Shown: positions 35,004-46,251 of the stretch, one piece after another
How the letters are laid out: each line of letters opens with the position of its first letter
How positions within the stretch are numbered: position 1 is the stretch's first letter
The notes under the pieces: model-generated
Databases searched by the model: none
What the model saw: only the letters and a program-made list of their open reading frames with translations
What the model was told of the DNA's origin: nothing
Made by a program: the position numbers and the translations under genes
DNA from: Ctena decussata
Lineage: Eukaryota; Mollusca; Bivalvia; Lucinida; Lucinidae
Direction of reading: 5' to 3'
NCBI GenBank assembly: GCA_963989385.1
Contig: OZ022498.1
Span: 102,657,298 to 102,721,297, forward strand
Length of the DNA stretch: 64,000 nt

Positions 35004-36321
35004 TTTTTAGCTCACCAGAGCCGAAGGCTCCGGGGGAGCTTATAGGATAGGCAGTTGTCCGTCGTCGTCGTATGTCATCTGTCGTCCGTCGTATGTCGTA
35101 TGTCGTCGTCCGTCAACACTTTTAAAGAACATCTTCTCTAAAACCACAAGGCCGATTGGGCCCAAATTTCATCTGTAGTATCCTTGGGCTGGGGGATTGA
35201 AAGTTTGTGTTTTTTATGAAAATCTGGCCTTTAGTTTGGTTGCTATGGCAACTTAGAGTTCCCATAGACTTGCAATGGGGAAAATTGAAAAATGGCATAT
35301 TCTTCCCAGACATTGCAGATATGTTGACAAAACTTTTATAGAAATGTTCCTTGAGAAGTCTTCTATCAGCTGTATGTTTTTTGGTCCACTGCCCCTTTTA
35401 TTGGTTGCCATGGAAACCAAAATGCAATCAAAAAGGAAAAGAAAGGCTTAAAAATTATCTACTCTGAAACCACTGGGCCAATAAGGCCCAGATTTCATTT
35501 ATAGTAACCTTGGGCTCGGGGATTGAAAGTTTGTGTTTTTTATGAAAATCTGCTCTTTAGTTTGGTTGCTATGGCAACTTAGAGTTCCCATAGACTTATA
35601 ATGGGGAAAATTGAAAAATGGCATTTACTGCCATGCCATTGCAGATATGTTGACGAAACTTTTATACAAATGTTCCTTGAGAAGTCTTCTATCAGCTATA
35701 TATTTTCGGTCCACTTCACTTTTTATTATTGATTGTCATGGAAGCCATAAAGCGAAAGAAGGAAAAAAATGCCTTAAAAATATTCTCTCTTCTGAAGCCA
35801 CTAGGCTGATTGGGCTCAGATTTTATCTTTAGTATCCTAGATCTGGGGAAGTGAAAATTTGTGTTTTTCTTGTATGAAAATCAGCTCTTTTGTTTGGTTG
35901 CTATGGCAAATTAGAGTTGCATTGACTTACGATGGGGAAAATTAAAAATATGGCATTTACTGCAATCAAAATATGGAAAATAGTTATATATTTTTTGTTA
36001 TCATCTCAACAGACTGTCAGACTGAGACTTTGTAGTAGTGTATTTTGTATTAGCCTGTACAAATGTGACAGCAGTTTTGAAAACAGTTTTTAGCTCGCCT
36101 GAACAAAGTTCAGGAAGAGCTATTGCACTACCCCCGGCGTCACGTCAGGGGCGGCGTCGGAGTTGCCATTGGCGGCGGCGTCGGCATTAGCAAAAAGTTA
36201 AAGTTTTACGTTAAAGTCTTTTATGTGATGGGCAAGGCGCTGTCAGGCGAGCTATCCTGTCCCTGTGACAGGTCTTGTTAGCTAGAGATCTGGTGAGCTT
36301 TGTGGCCCGTGGGCCTCTTGT
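35004..36321 (+). mobile_element. Helentron-like element with ~370-bp units, containing a nested 193-bp one
   Basis: The 5' end is tttttagctcaccagagccg with hairpin gagcc-gaa-ggctc, then (cgtcgt)n. Three units share gaaaccactgggccaataag and tggttgctatggcaacttag. The 3' end is ctggtgagctttgtggcccg then tgggcctcttgt. The 36087-36279 copy of another family interrupts it just before the 3' end. Confidence 0.75.
36087..36279 (+). mobile_element. Minimal 193-bp Helentron-like element, TCGCCTGAAC family
   Basis: Has both ends (tttttagctcgcctgaacaa; caggcgagctatcctgtccc then tgtgacaggtcttgtt) but almost no tandem body, so it defines what the family retains at minimum. Confidence 0.8.
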
Positions 36322-36450
36322 TTGTTTTATGGCAGCTGATCTGGGTCTTCACTGTTTGCCAATATCCCTTTTATGGGATGCTAGGCATGAATGGGTTAAA
36401 GCATGAAGTTCTATCCATTATCTTAATTTGTGTGTTTCATTTTTTTTCAG

Positions 36451-36567
36451 TAAAGAGGGTAAGGAGACCGTTTCAGCATCAGATATATCTCCACCTCAAG
36501 AACTTGAGTTTAAACTTTCCCCGAAAGTGCTAGCGGACATTAAAAGTGCAGAAGCTGATGCTGACAG
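36451..36567 (+). CDS. CRAT: CRAT exon 9
   Basis: Encodes residues 354-392: KEGKETVSASDISPPQELEF, then KLSPKVLADIKSAEADAD. This is the least conserved stretch of the protein, a linker between the catalytic His block and the C-terminal domain. It is assigned by frame continuity (split codon AT+T), length, the L.F.L.P....DI..A pattern, the acceptor ttttttttcag and the donor ACAG|GTAAGA. Confidence 0.85.
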
Positions 36568-36990
36568 GTAAGAGTTAAAACCAAACCATTTGTCACTTGC
36601 AAAACTGAATTAAACTATTGGAGAATAAATCATAATCATTTAATTGAGAAGTTTTATTTCTGAAATTCACTTGCTGCTGCATACCTATGCTGGAGTGCAT
36701 AGCATATTCATGCAGACATTGCAGACACTATCTTTGAAAATTTAAAAGGTCTCGTTAATTAACAATTATGTTGGTTTTGGAGAGCTCAAAGATTGCTGCA
36801 TTAGATGGTTGTTATCTGTATTGGACTATATCCATCTTTGAATTTGGGCAAGTCCACATAATCCATCAGATGTTATATTTAAGAAATAATTTTTCCTTAC
36901 CCACGAGTTATTGCTGATTAACACTTGTTGTTGGAGGGCAGATCGGCAAATATTAATTCAAGAAGATGAAGCAAAAGTGAATTAATATTT

Positions 36991-37227
36991 GAGCCGCGAC
37001 ACGAGAAAACCAACAAAGTGGTTGTGCGCCCAGCGCAGACTCAGATCAACCTGGGCATCCGCTCAGTTTGACCAGACTATTCGTTAAGTTCTCAAAGGGT
37101 AGCTAAGGGTCTAAGCTACCTCCATGCGGACAATGAAGACTCTGATCAGACTGGGTGGATGCCCAGGCTGATCTGAGTCTGCACTGGGCGCACAACCACA
37201 TTGTTGGTTTTCTCGTGTGGCGGCTCA
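36991..37227. mobile_element. Palindromic MITE, TGAGCC family
   Basis: Left tgagccgcgacacgagaaaa, right ttttctcgtgtggcggctca. Followed 55 nt later by another copy. Confidence 0.9.
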
Positions 37228-37281
37228 TTTGTATCTGCACGACAACATGTTAATCAGCAATAATTCACGGGAAAGGAGAAA

Positions 37282-37519
37282 TGAGCCGCGACACGAGAAA
37301 ACCAACAATGTGGTTTTGCGCCCAGCGCAGACTCAGATCAGCCTGAGCATCTGCCCAGTTTGACCAGATTCTTCGTTAACTGCTCAAAGGGTAGCTAAGG
37401 GTCTAAGCTACCTCCATGCAGACAGCGAAGGCTCTGATCAGACTGGGTGGATGCCCAGGCTGATCTGAGTCTGCGCTGGGCGCACAACCACATTGTTGGT
37501 TTTGTCGTGTCGCGGCTCA
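37282..37519. mobile_element. Palindromic MITE, TGAGCC family
   Basis: Left tgagccgcgacacgagaaaa, right ttttgtcgtgtcgcggctca; very similar to its neighbour. Confidence 0.92.
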
Positions 37520-37729
37520 AATAATTCTGATTCTAAAATTATACAGAATAAAAATGCAAGGAAAGGACTTCTTTTGAAGCGGACTTTGGCAGAAGCAAAC
37601 GTTTACATTCAATGTCATTAAGGTGCAAAATTGGCATGTCTCGAAGTTAGAAATCTGAATTATCACAGATTTTCACATGCCACCACTGTCTATGCATTCA
37701 GTGGGGAAAACTTTAACATAATGTTAGAA

Positions 37730-37967
37730 TAAGGTATATGAGTACACTGCCATGTGTTTCTGCCATTTTGTCAAAGGGAGACAACTTTTGTGATTTCCTG
37801 TTTGCTTCAATAGTCAATCAAACCTTTCAAAGGGGGTCTACTCTTAAAAGAAAGAATTTGTTCTGAAGGAGAAAATTCTTTCTGTTAAGAGCTGATCCCC
37901 ATTTAGAAGAGAGGCAGAAATAAAAATAGTGGAGTTGCTCCCCCTGAAATTTTACTCATTCACCTTA
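37730..37967. mobile_element. MITE, CTCTTAAAGGAAAG family, with TTAAGGTG-like ends
   Basis: taaggtatatgagtacactg at the left and tttactcattcaccttaa at the right are inverted. The centre is ctcttaaaagaaagaatttg / gaaaattctttctgttaaga. Confidence 0.75.
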
Positions 37968-38034
37968 ACACTATTGCACTCAGAACGGCCAAAACTTTAT
38001 GGAGTTTTGGCTGTTCTGAGTGCAATAGGGTTAA
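37965..38034. repeat. Perfect short hairpin
   Basis: ttaacactattgcactcaga and acggccaaaactttatggag fold onto ttttggctgttctgagtgca then atagggttaa, almost without loop. It directly abuts the previous MITE. Confidence 0.8.
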
Positions 38035-38635
38035 ACTGTTAGCTCAATGAAGATTATTAAAAGTATACCGGTACTCCCTTTTTTTTTTCACCATCTGCAA
38101 AATAGACTATTTTACTAATTTTGTTAGATAATATATAATCATATCTTAATCCATTATAAAAATGCAGAAAAAGTGTTTCAGTTTAATGTATTTTTAATTG
38201 AAATATAATATTGAAATTGAAAATGTTAATAATTACTATCGTCAACCAATATGAGAGCCAGTACCACATCTTATGGCCATATGACGATATGTAGGTATTT
38301 TTTCTGTTTTTTGCATGAGCTGGTGACTCAGAGCAAATTAATTCTATCCCATAGGGTGATTTTGATGGCGGTCCACATTTCTACAAAATACATTTATTTC
38401 TTGGTTTAAAATTACTTTTCACAAAAAAATGCCCTTAGTATTTATTGTCAAATGTGTAACTGGGCCATTTTGGAGTTACTTTGAAAATATTTCATGCAAA
38501 GGCTTTTGTAATCATAAACAAGGGCACAATTTTTTAACAGATAGCCTCGGATAAATCTGATCTGGATGGATCTATGCTGTTTGCTAAGGCTCCATTATTT
38601 AGAATGTTCATTGGACGGGTATGTTTGAGCCCCAA

Positions 38636-38864
38636 CACCACAAAACCAACAAAGTGATATGTGGGCCCAGCAAGACTCAGGTCAGCCGTGGCATCCGCCC
38701 AGTCTGATCAGAGTCTTTGCTGTGCACTTAAAGGCTAGCTAAGGGTCTAAGCTACCTCCGTGCTGACAGCTAAGACACTAATCAGACTTGGCAGATGCAC
38801 AGGCTGATCTGAGTCTGTGCCAGGTACACATGTTACTTTGTTGCTTTTCTCATGTCACGTCTCA
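38636..38864. mobile_element. Palindromic MITE, TGAGCC family, upstream of exon 10
   Basis: Left tgagccccaacaccacaaaa, right ttttctcatgtcacgtctca. Ends 66 nt before CRAT exon 10. Confidence 0.85.
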
Positions 38865-38930
38865 AATTTGTTTGCATACCTGTGGTCTGCGTATGAAAAC
38901 CATCTGTCTATCCTTCTATCTTACTTACAG

Positions 38931-39053
38931 TGCCATAAGTGATGTTGATCTTAAAGTGTTGACATTTACTGATTTTGGAAAAGATTTCCCTAAAGCCCAG
39001 AAACTGAGTCCAGACAGTTTTCTACAGAATGCCATACAGCTTGCCTATTACAG
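38931..39053 (+). CDS. CRAT: CRAT exon 10
   Basis: Encodes residues 393-433 with DVDLKVLTFTDFGKDFPKAQ followed by KLSPDSFLQNAIQLAYYR. The FGKDFPK.EKLSPDAF.Q.ALQLAYYR block is diagnostic for CRAT. Acceptor ttacttacag, donor ACAG|GTAGAG. Copies of the same palindromic MITE family end 66 nt upstream and start 20 nt downstream. Confidence 0.94.
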
Positions 39054-39072
39054 GTAGAGTATTAACAAAATT

Positions 39073-39309
39073 TGAGCCACGACACGACAAAACCAACAAT
39101 GTGTTGTGCGCCCACCGCAGACTCAGATCAGCCTGGGCATCCACCCAGTCTGATCAGGCTCTTCGCTAAGCGCTTAAAGGGTAGCTAAGGGTCCAAGCTA
39201 CCGACCTGCGGACAGCGAAGACTATGATCAGACTGGGCGGATGCCCAGGCTGATCTGAGTCTGCGCTGGGCGCACAACCACATTGTTGGTTTTCTCGCGT
39301 CGTGGCTCA
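39073..39309. mobile_element. Palindromic MITE, TGAGCC family, downstream of exon 10
   Basis: Left tgagccacgacacgacaaaa, right ggttttctcgcgtcgtggct then ca. Starts 20 nt after exon 10, next to its donor site. Confidence 0.9.
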
Positions 39310-40325
39310 TTTTATGTTTGTAAGGGCCCAACAGAGATGTGAAACCCAGGTGCATTCATTTCCATGTAGTAGTCAGAGCAAAGTGACAGACACTTGTGTG
39401 CTTGTCATTAAAGCACCCCTGTACTACTAACAGAGCAAGAAAAAAAAAAAGGAATATTCCACAACTGATGATCACTGCTCTTTATAGAAACATTTTTAGC
39501 TCGCCTGAACGAAAGTTCAGGAAGAGCTATTGTTGTCTCCCTGGCGTCGGCGTCAGCATCCGCGTCAGCGTCCACGTCGGTGTCAGGATTGGATGTTTCG
39601 GTTAAAGTTTTTCAAAGACCAGTATCTCCTTAACCCATAGATGGATTCTTTTGATACTTGCACTATAGCTAGATATTGGTCCAAGGTTTAATGGCGTACC
39701 ACCCTTACCCCACTCAGTGACCCTGATGTCAAGGTCATGGACTTAAAAAATTGGAGTTTTTTTTGGACTGGATGTTTTGGTTAAAGTTTTTTAAAGTCCA
39801 ATATCTCCTTAATTTTACTGATGGATTCTTTTGAGACTTGCACTATAGTTAGATATTGGTCCAAAGTTTTCCAGGGTACCACTTCCACTCCACTCAATGA
39901 CCTTGATGTCAAGGTCATGGACTTAGAAAATGGTCTTTTTATCGATTGGAAGTTTTTGGTTAAAGACCCATATCTCATGAACCCATGGATGGATTCTTTT
40001 GATAGTAGTAGTCCAAAAGTTTTCAGTGTACTCCCCATACCTGGCTCAGTGACCTTGATGTCAAGGTCATGAACTTAGGAAATTTTGGGTTTTGTTAAAG
40101 ATTTCCAATTGCATACTGATTTATAATGCTTGGCATAGATTTGGTTTTTTACACTTGAACTGATGTCAGACACTTGTTTCAGTTTTACACTACACTGTAT
40201 ACTTACCTAACCAGATGACCTTCAAGTCAAGGTCATCAACTTAGAATGTTGTCTTAAAGGCCCCATTGCTCTGTCAGCATGAAAAATTTTATCAGGAGGT
40301 ATCGCTGCAAGCTTCTCACTATAGT

Positions 40326-41610
40326 TGTCCCCCGCCTTTTCGAAGAAAAGCGGAGGGACATAATTTTCGGCATTCCATCCTTCCATCCGTCCATCCTTCC
40401 ATCCTTATTTTCGTCCTTCCGTCCCCCTAATGTAGTAGGTACCTTGTGTGCTCAACTCCTCCTACAGTTTTATGCCGATTCTTTCGAAACTTTACAGATG
40501 TTTTCGTCATGGTCTGAAGATACGCATGTGGTTTGGATATAATCCTGAGATTATTTTTTGTCACTTTTTCCACAAGTTGAACTTAGTAATTTTTTAGGCA
40601 TTTTTACTATCAAAGTGACTAGATAGTGGGTACCTTGTGTGTGCAACTTCTCCAACAGTTTTATGCTGATGCCTTTGAAACTTCACAGGTGTTTTGGTCA
40701 TGGTCTGAAGATACGCATGTGGTTTGGATATATTCCTGAGATTATTTTTTGTCACTTTTTCCACAGGTTGAACTTAGTAATTTTTTAGGCGTTTTTACTA
40801 TCATAGTGACTAGATAGTAGGTACCTTGTGTGCGCAACTCCTCATACAGTTTTATGCCGATGCCTTTGAAACTTCACAGGTGTTTTGGTCATGGTCTGAA
40901 GATACCCTTGTGGTTTGGATATAATCCTGAGATTTTTTTTGTCACTTTTTCCACAAGTTGAACTTAGTAATTTTTTAGGCGTTTTTACTATCATAGTGAC
41001 TAGACAGTGGGTACCTTGTGTGCGCAACTCCTCATACAGTTTTATGCCGATTCCTATGAAACTTCACAGGTGTTTTGATCATTGTCTGAAGATATGCATG
41101 TGGTTTGGATATAATCCTGAAATTATTTTTTATTATTTTTTTCGCAAATTGAACTTAGCCATTTTTCATACATTTTTACTATCAAAGTGAATAGATAGTT
41201 GGTACCTTGTGTGCGCAACTCCTCATACAGTTTTATGCCGATTCCTATGAAACTTCACAGGTGTTTTGATCATTGTCTGAAGATATGCATGTGGTTTGGA
41301 TATAATCCTGAAATTATTTTTTATTATTTTTTTCGCAAATTGAACTTAGCCATTTTTCATACATTTTTACTATCAAAGTGAATAGATAGTTGGTACCTTG
41401 TGTGCGCAACTCCTCCTACAGTTTTATGCCAATTCCTTTGAAACTTCACAGGCGTTTTGATCATGGTCTGAAGATATGCATGTGGTTTGGATATAATCCT
41501 CACATTATTTTTTTTATTAATTTTTTCACATTTTTAACTTAGCCGCTTTTCCAGCTCAAACACTTAAGTGTATATACAGTGGAGACCTAGTTTCCAAGGC
41601 GGGGGACATA
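40326..41610 (+). mobile_element. Helentron-like element, GTCCCCCGCC family, ~191-bp tandem units
   Basis: Starts gtcccccgccttttcgaaga with a foldback (gcc tttt cgaa gaaaa gcg gag). Ends tttccaaggcgggggacata; ccccgcc/ggcgggg are inverted. About six units share accttgtgtgcgcaactcct and ttttatgccgattccta; two adjacent ones are identical. Confidence 0.7.
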
Positions 41611-41752
41611 AATTCGTCGAATTTGCTTGTTTTGTAATTGTAAATGACCATGATTAGCCAACTTTGAAAAAAATAAAACATTCTTGAGTTTCGCATAAAA
41701 AGAGCTTGAAAACTTTTTTGGGTCATTTTAGTTGGCAACCAAAATGACCTAC

Positions 41753-43150
41753 TTTTTATACCCCGCCACACGATAGTGACGGGGTATTATGTTTTCACGT
41801 TGGCCGTCCGTGTGTCCTACTTTTTATACCCCGCCACACGATAGTGACGGGGTATTATGCCCGCCACACGATAGTGACGGGGTATTATGTTTTCACGTTG
41901 GCCGTCCGTGTGTCCGTCCGTCCGTCCGTCCGTAGTATGTACGTCCGTCTGTCCGTCCGTCCGCACTTCGTTTCCGTTCGATAACTTAAGTATTTATCAA
42001 TGGATTTCCTTCAAATTTTGCATATGCCTTTGTACCGTGTGTCCTACTTTTTATACCCCGCCACACGATAGTGACGGGGTATTATGCCCGCCACACGATA
42101 GTGACGGGGTATTATGTTTTCACGTTGGCCGTCCGTGTGTCCGTCCGTCCGTCCGTCCGTAGTATGTACGTCCGTCTGTCCGTCCGTCCGCACTTCGTTT
42201 CCGTTCGATAACTTAAGTATTTATCAATGGATTTCCTTCAAATTTTGCATATGCCTTTGTACCAAGAAGGTCTCGCTTGGGATTGTTAATGGGCAAATTT
42301 CGATAATTTCTGACAGAGTTATGGCACTTGTCAATGTACAAAAAATGGTTTCTAGCCTCTAGTTCCTTAACTACTCAATGGATTTCCTTCAAATTTTGTA
42401 TATGCATTTGTATCAAGAATGTGTCGCTTGGGATTGTTAATGGGCAAATTTCGATAATTTCTGACAGAGTTATGGCACTTGTCAATGTACAAAAAATGGT
42501 TTCTAGCCTCTAGTTCCATAACTACTAGGAGTATCATGATGAAACTTCACAAACATGATAAAAGTAACAAAAGCTTTGTATGAGGACAGAAATTTTATCA
42601 TTAGGGGTTATCTGCCCTTGCCCTTGGGCTATATACATGTAATAAAATCATGAAAAATTCCATATAAAATCAGAGTTTGAAGCAATTTTTCTGAAACTTT
42701 CAGCAAATGATCAGAGTGATGAAAGCCTCCAGTGATGCTCAAATTTACCCCATGGGAGTTATCTCCCCCTGCCCCCGGGCTATATACATGCATAAAATGA
42801 TGATAAAATCTATATATATTGATGTGAAACAGATTTTTATAAATTTACATCTGATGATAGAAGTAATAAAAGCTTCTGGTGATTAAAATTTTATCCTTTA
42901 TGGTTTATTTGCCCCTGCCCCATGGTCACCAGTTTAAAATTCACTAAAATTGTATTTGAATAGAGTGGTAAGTGATTTATCGGAAGCTTATTGTAAGTGA
43001 TCAGAGTAATGAAAAGTCCTGTCATAACAAAGACTTTTCTCTGTGTTCAGTGGGGCTAGGCTGCTCCCACCCTGGAGTCATACAGAGAAAAAATAAATCT
43101 GGAAAAATCTGTGTGTGAAAAAGGCTTGCAGTGGCGGGGTATCACGCAGT
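41753..43150 (+). mobile_element. Helentron-like element, ACCCCGCCAC family, with duplicated 5' end
   Basis: Starts tttttataccccgccacacg then atagtgacggggtattat, followed by (gtcc)n. Right-hand gcagtggcggggtatcac is the inverse of accccgccac. The body has ~125-150-bp units (ttcaaattttgcatatgcct; cgataatttctgacagagtt). The first ~290 bp contain a 227-bp direct duplication. Confidence 0.65.
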
Positions 43151-43917
43151 CGTTTGCGATGCTTTTATTATTTCATAAAATGGTAAAAATACAATGTACA
43201 GGCGGGGAGTCCCAATCACTATTCCGCCGATGTTTATATAGATTGCTAGACGGGAAACCAGAACAGAAAATTGTGTTTTGTGGAGCGATTTGTTATTTTC
43301 AAAAACTTGTCTTCTCTACTTTTTGTCAGTTATATGACGCAATTTATGCACACCAACCCACATTTTATTACCAAACGTGAAGGTTGAACCACTTTTAACA
43401 ATGATTTGCATGTAGGCGTTTATACCGCTGATAGGACTGTGGAGACTTTAAACATTTTGGTGAAAGTTTTATATTTATGAAGATATACATGTAATTCATA
43501 GTGCTAAGATGGAGTCAGTTGATATTTATACTTGGACTGATGTTAGATACAGGGTTCAGGGTTTTGATACATCCTGCCTCCCCCTACCCCTCAGTTCTTT
43601 GACCTCTAGCTCATAGACTTTGAAATTTCATGTGGATTTTTATTTTATTCCAATTTTTATTTTTAAACATTTCTGGACATGCTTGCTTGAAGTTTTATGC
43701 ATAGCAGTCCACACGACCATAGCGACTGTGCGATGGCAAGCACCAATTCAGGCAAGCTATGCTGTCAGGCGACAGCTCTTGTTATAACTTACCGGTTTCT
43801 GATGATCGATCACTGGCATACCATACCATATTAAACTGCTTTTATGATACGGACATAACCCAAAGCCTTAACAACACTACTTTAAACTAAATTTTTTATT
43901 GACTGAATAGGCATGTT

Positions 43918-44580
43918 GTGTTAGAATACAGCTTTTATGGTAAATGGGTACACTTGCAGGGGAGACTACTCTGCCATTTTTGTTTTTACCTCCCTTTTCA
44001 ATTGATGTCATTTTAAGCTGCCTTTACACAGGCAAAGTTTCTGTGACAAAGATGGTTTGCCACAGAAAAATGTTCATGCCAAAATATGACAATGTTTCTT
44101 TGACAAATATATATGGTAAAGTTACTTCGGTAAATTAAATTTGTCCATGTAAATGGAGAACTTTGCTAAAGATTATGTAACAAAGAACTTTGATATAAGC
44201 TTGGAAAATGTGACAAAGATTTTGTTTTATTGCTGCAGGTAACTTAGACAAAAATGATTTTGTTTTATTGCTGCAGGTAACTTAGACAAATAATATTTGG
44301 TTGTGTGAACACTGCAGCAAATACTTCATTGCCGAAGTTTGTTTGACAAAGATTCTATATCATATTTTCTTTAACAAATAATTTGCTCCGTGTAAACGCA
44401 AAATGTTTGTCATACTTTCTTTGTTAAAGTTTCTGTGACATAGAAACTTTGCTCGTGTGAACGCAGGCTTAGAAAGAACTTGATGTCCTAGGAGCTTATG
44501 CATTCCCTTAAGAGAGGCACACATTTTGGAAGGGCTTTGCCATTTAGGGAGAAAACAAGAACTCACAAAAATTGTTTCCC
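43918..44580. mobile_element. CTCTTAAAGGAAAG-family MITE interrupted by another TIR MITE
   Basis: The left part (acttgcaggggagactactc to ttttacctcccttttc) and right part (ttccttaagagaggcacaca-like, to gggagaaaacaagaactcac) belong to the MITE seen at 24090. Bases ~44013-44470 are a separate element with ends gcctttacacaggcaaagtt and aactttgctcgtgtgaacgc. Confidence 0.6.
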
Positions 44581-44675
44581 TTCATAAAAAAAAATAAATA
44601 AAATCGTGGACATGTTCCCATAAGCATTCTGTTACTGCTGAGATAATACAGTGTATCTTATCTTTTCTCATGCAG

Positions 44676-44874
44676 AATTCACAAACAACCTTGTGGCTCT
44701 TATGAATCTGCCTCAATACGAATGTTCCAGTTGGGTCGCACAGACACAATACGGTCTTGTTCACCCGAGTCATTTGAATTCACAAAAGCCATGTTGGATG
44801 CTAACACCCCAGTGTCAAAGAAGGCTGAACTGCTAAGAAGAGCTGTTGGTGCACATAAACAATATACAAATGAT
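44676..44874 (+). CDS. CRAT: CRAT exon 11 (carnitine-binding residues)
   Basis: Encodes residues 434-500. CGSYESASIRMFQLGRTDTI then RSCSPESFEF is the conserved carnitine-site block; Tyr443 and Thr456 correspond to Tyr452 and Thr465, which contact the carnitine carboxylate in the mammalian enzyme. Acceptor ttttctcatgcag, donor GAT|GTAAGT. Confidence 0.94.
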
Positions 44875-45240
44875 GTAAGTATAGGAAAGCAGCAAATTGT
44901 GTTTCCATATCAGAGCTGCAAACCTTTGTTGTCTTTTATGCAACCATGATTATAGCCATTGAATACTGTAAAACACTTATTTTTGTCAGTTACTGAATTT
45001 TGGTGATATTGACGTATAAGGCAAAGAGCGCTAAAATCCTGTGCCACTGACAGGTCTTGTTTTATACCTTTCCATCAAGTTAAACTATACATTGTGGCAT
45101 CCAGTTAGAATTGCGTCGATGAGGCGATTCTAATAGATGCAACAATGTATAGTTGAAAGAATAATAAGAAAATTGTCAAAAATTTACATCAGTTCATTAT
45201 TTGGAGCTATAGTACATCAAGGCTGCCAAAATTAACATGT

Positions 45241-46251
45241 GCCAGTCATACCTGCCAAGTTTCACGATTTATGCGTGACCCTCACGAATTTGGACGCCTC
45301 CCACGACCTCACGATCGTATTTTGAAAAATAGCCATAACTCACGCTTCCTTCGCTTGCTTACGATTTCACTTTAAACCGGAGAATACTGAAAATAATGTC
45401 TTTTTTTTGCGCTCTCTCGATCGTCAAAAATGTGTTTTCTCTCAACTTCCGCTACATTCGGATAATCTCGGTCACCGAATCTATCTCCGGGAAAATTCGT
45501 AACCTGGTCTAAAAATAGGTAAAAGTAAAGGTTTCCGATAGTCTTAAAATAGCGTGGGTAAAAATAACTCGAGTATTCGATAGCGATTAGAGCCGAAAAC
45601 AACCAAATGTGTACTTCCGTTTTTATGTACATGAAATATTGACAACATGAAAACGCCGGAGAAAAAGAAGGTTTTAACTCAAAGTACCAAAATGGATAGG
45701 AGATCGAGTTTACCTGGGTTACGAAGATTGAGAAGGGCAACAGCTTTGCGTTTTGTAAACTTTGCCAAAGGCATTTCAGTGTTTCCCACGCTGGAAAAAA
45801 CGATGTAAAAAAAGCACGGTAACACAGATTTTCACTGTTAGTCATTGAAAACGTCAAAACTTTTGCAAACGGTATCTGATTTTGTTGTCACCAAGACAGA
45901 CCAAGATTGTATCAGAGCTAAAACTCTCTTTAGCAACTTCATTGCAGAACATAGCTTGCCATTTTCATAGCAGATCACTTAAACAAACTCAATGTATAAA
46001 ATTTTAGTAAATAAGAATTCTTGGGGTTTATCTTCATTTAAGAACTACCTACTGATCCTACTCCTCTGCACTGCCATCCCCAGTCTCTTGTTTCACATAA
46101 AGAGGGAAAAAAATGACACAAAAAATCTCACTCTTTTCCATTGTCAATGGGTTTCTCCGCGAATGAACTAATGCGGAAAAGGGGGCTAAATCGAGGCTTC
46201 GCGCGCAGTCTCACTCTTTTGTTAATTGAAAACTTGGCAGGTATGGCCAGT
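45241..46251 (+). mobile_element. 999-bp TIR transposon with 6-bp target duplication and BED-finger remnant
   Basis: Element 45247-46245 has 16-bp inverted repeats catacctgccaagttt. GCCAGT flanks it at 45241-45246 and 46246-46251. The intact MITE at 5102-5518 has gcgccaatatgtaatattct at the corresponding point, an independent empty site. Confidence 0.85.
45647..45990 (+). pseudogene. Decayed BED-type zinc-finger transposase N-terminus (hAT-like)
   Basis: From ATG 45647: MKTPEKKKVLTQSTKMDRR, then after a frameshift FTWVTKIEKGNSFAFCKLCQ, RHFSVSHAGKNDVKKHG with the Cys-x2-Cys...His spacing of a BED finger. After a second frameshift and a stop it continues LLQTVSDFVVTKTDQDCIRA, KTLFSNFIAEHSLPFS. 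The FSV-HGGKNDV-KH and DxxxIRAExLFxxFIxEHNLP patterns are typical of a family of BED-finger/hAT-like transposase-derived proteins in animals. The catalytic domain is absent. The 6-bp duplication does not fit canonical hAT (8 bp). Confidence 0.7.

Larger units (their letters stand above)
39493..43782 (+). mobile_element. Helentron-like element, TCGCCTGAAC family, carrying two nested families
   Basis: The 5' end tttttagctcgcctgaacga and 3' end gctgtcaggcgacagctctt gtt match the copy at 32860-33993. The body to ~40260 and from ~43446 is collinear with that copy; the 3.2 kb between is extra and holds the elements at 40326-41610 and 41753-43150. Confidence 0.75.

Noticed and set aside
39821..40072. 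Short proteins encoded by the tandem units near 33 and 40 kb
   Set aside because: Frames recur only because the units recur, on both strands, and break in adjacent units.
41887..42362. Protein rich in Cys-Pro-Ser-Val-Arg
   Set aside because: Translation of a (GTCC)n stretch in a Helentron-like 5' region, duplicated with it; no start context or homologous domain.
45372..45857. 161-codon minus-strand frame as a gene
   Set aside because: It is antisense to the BED-finger remnant, which makes better sense on the plus strand.
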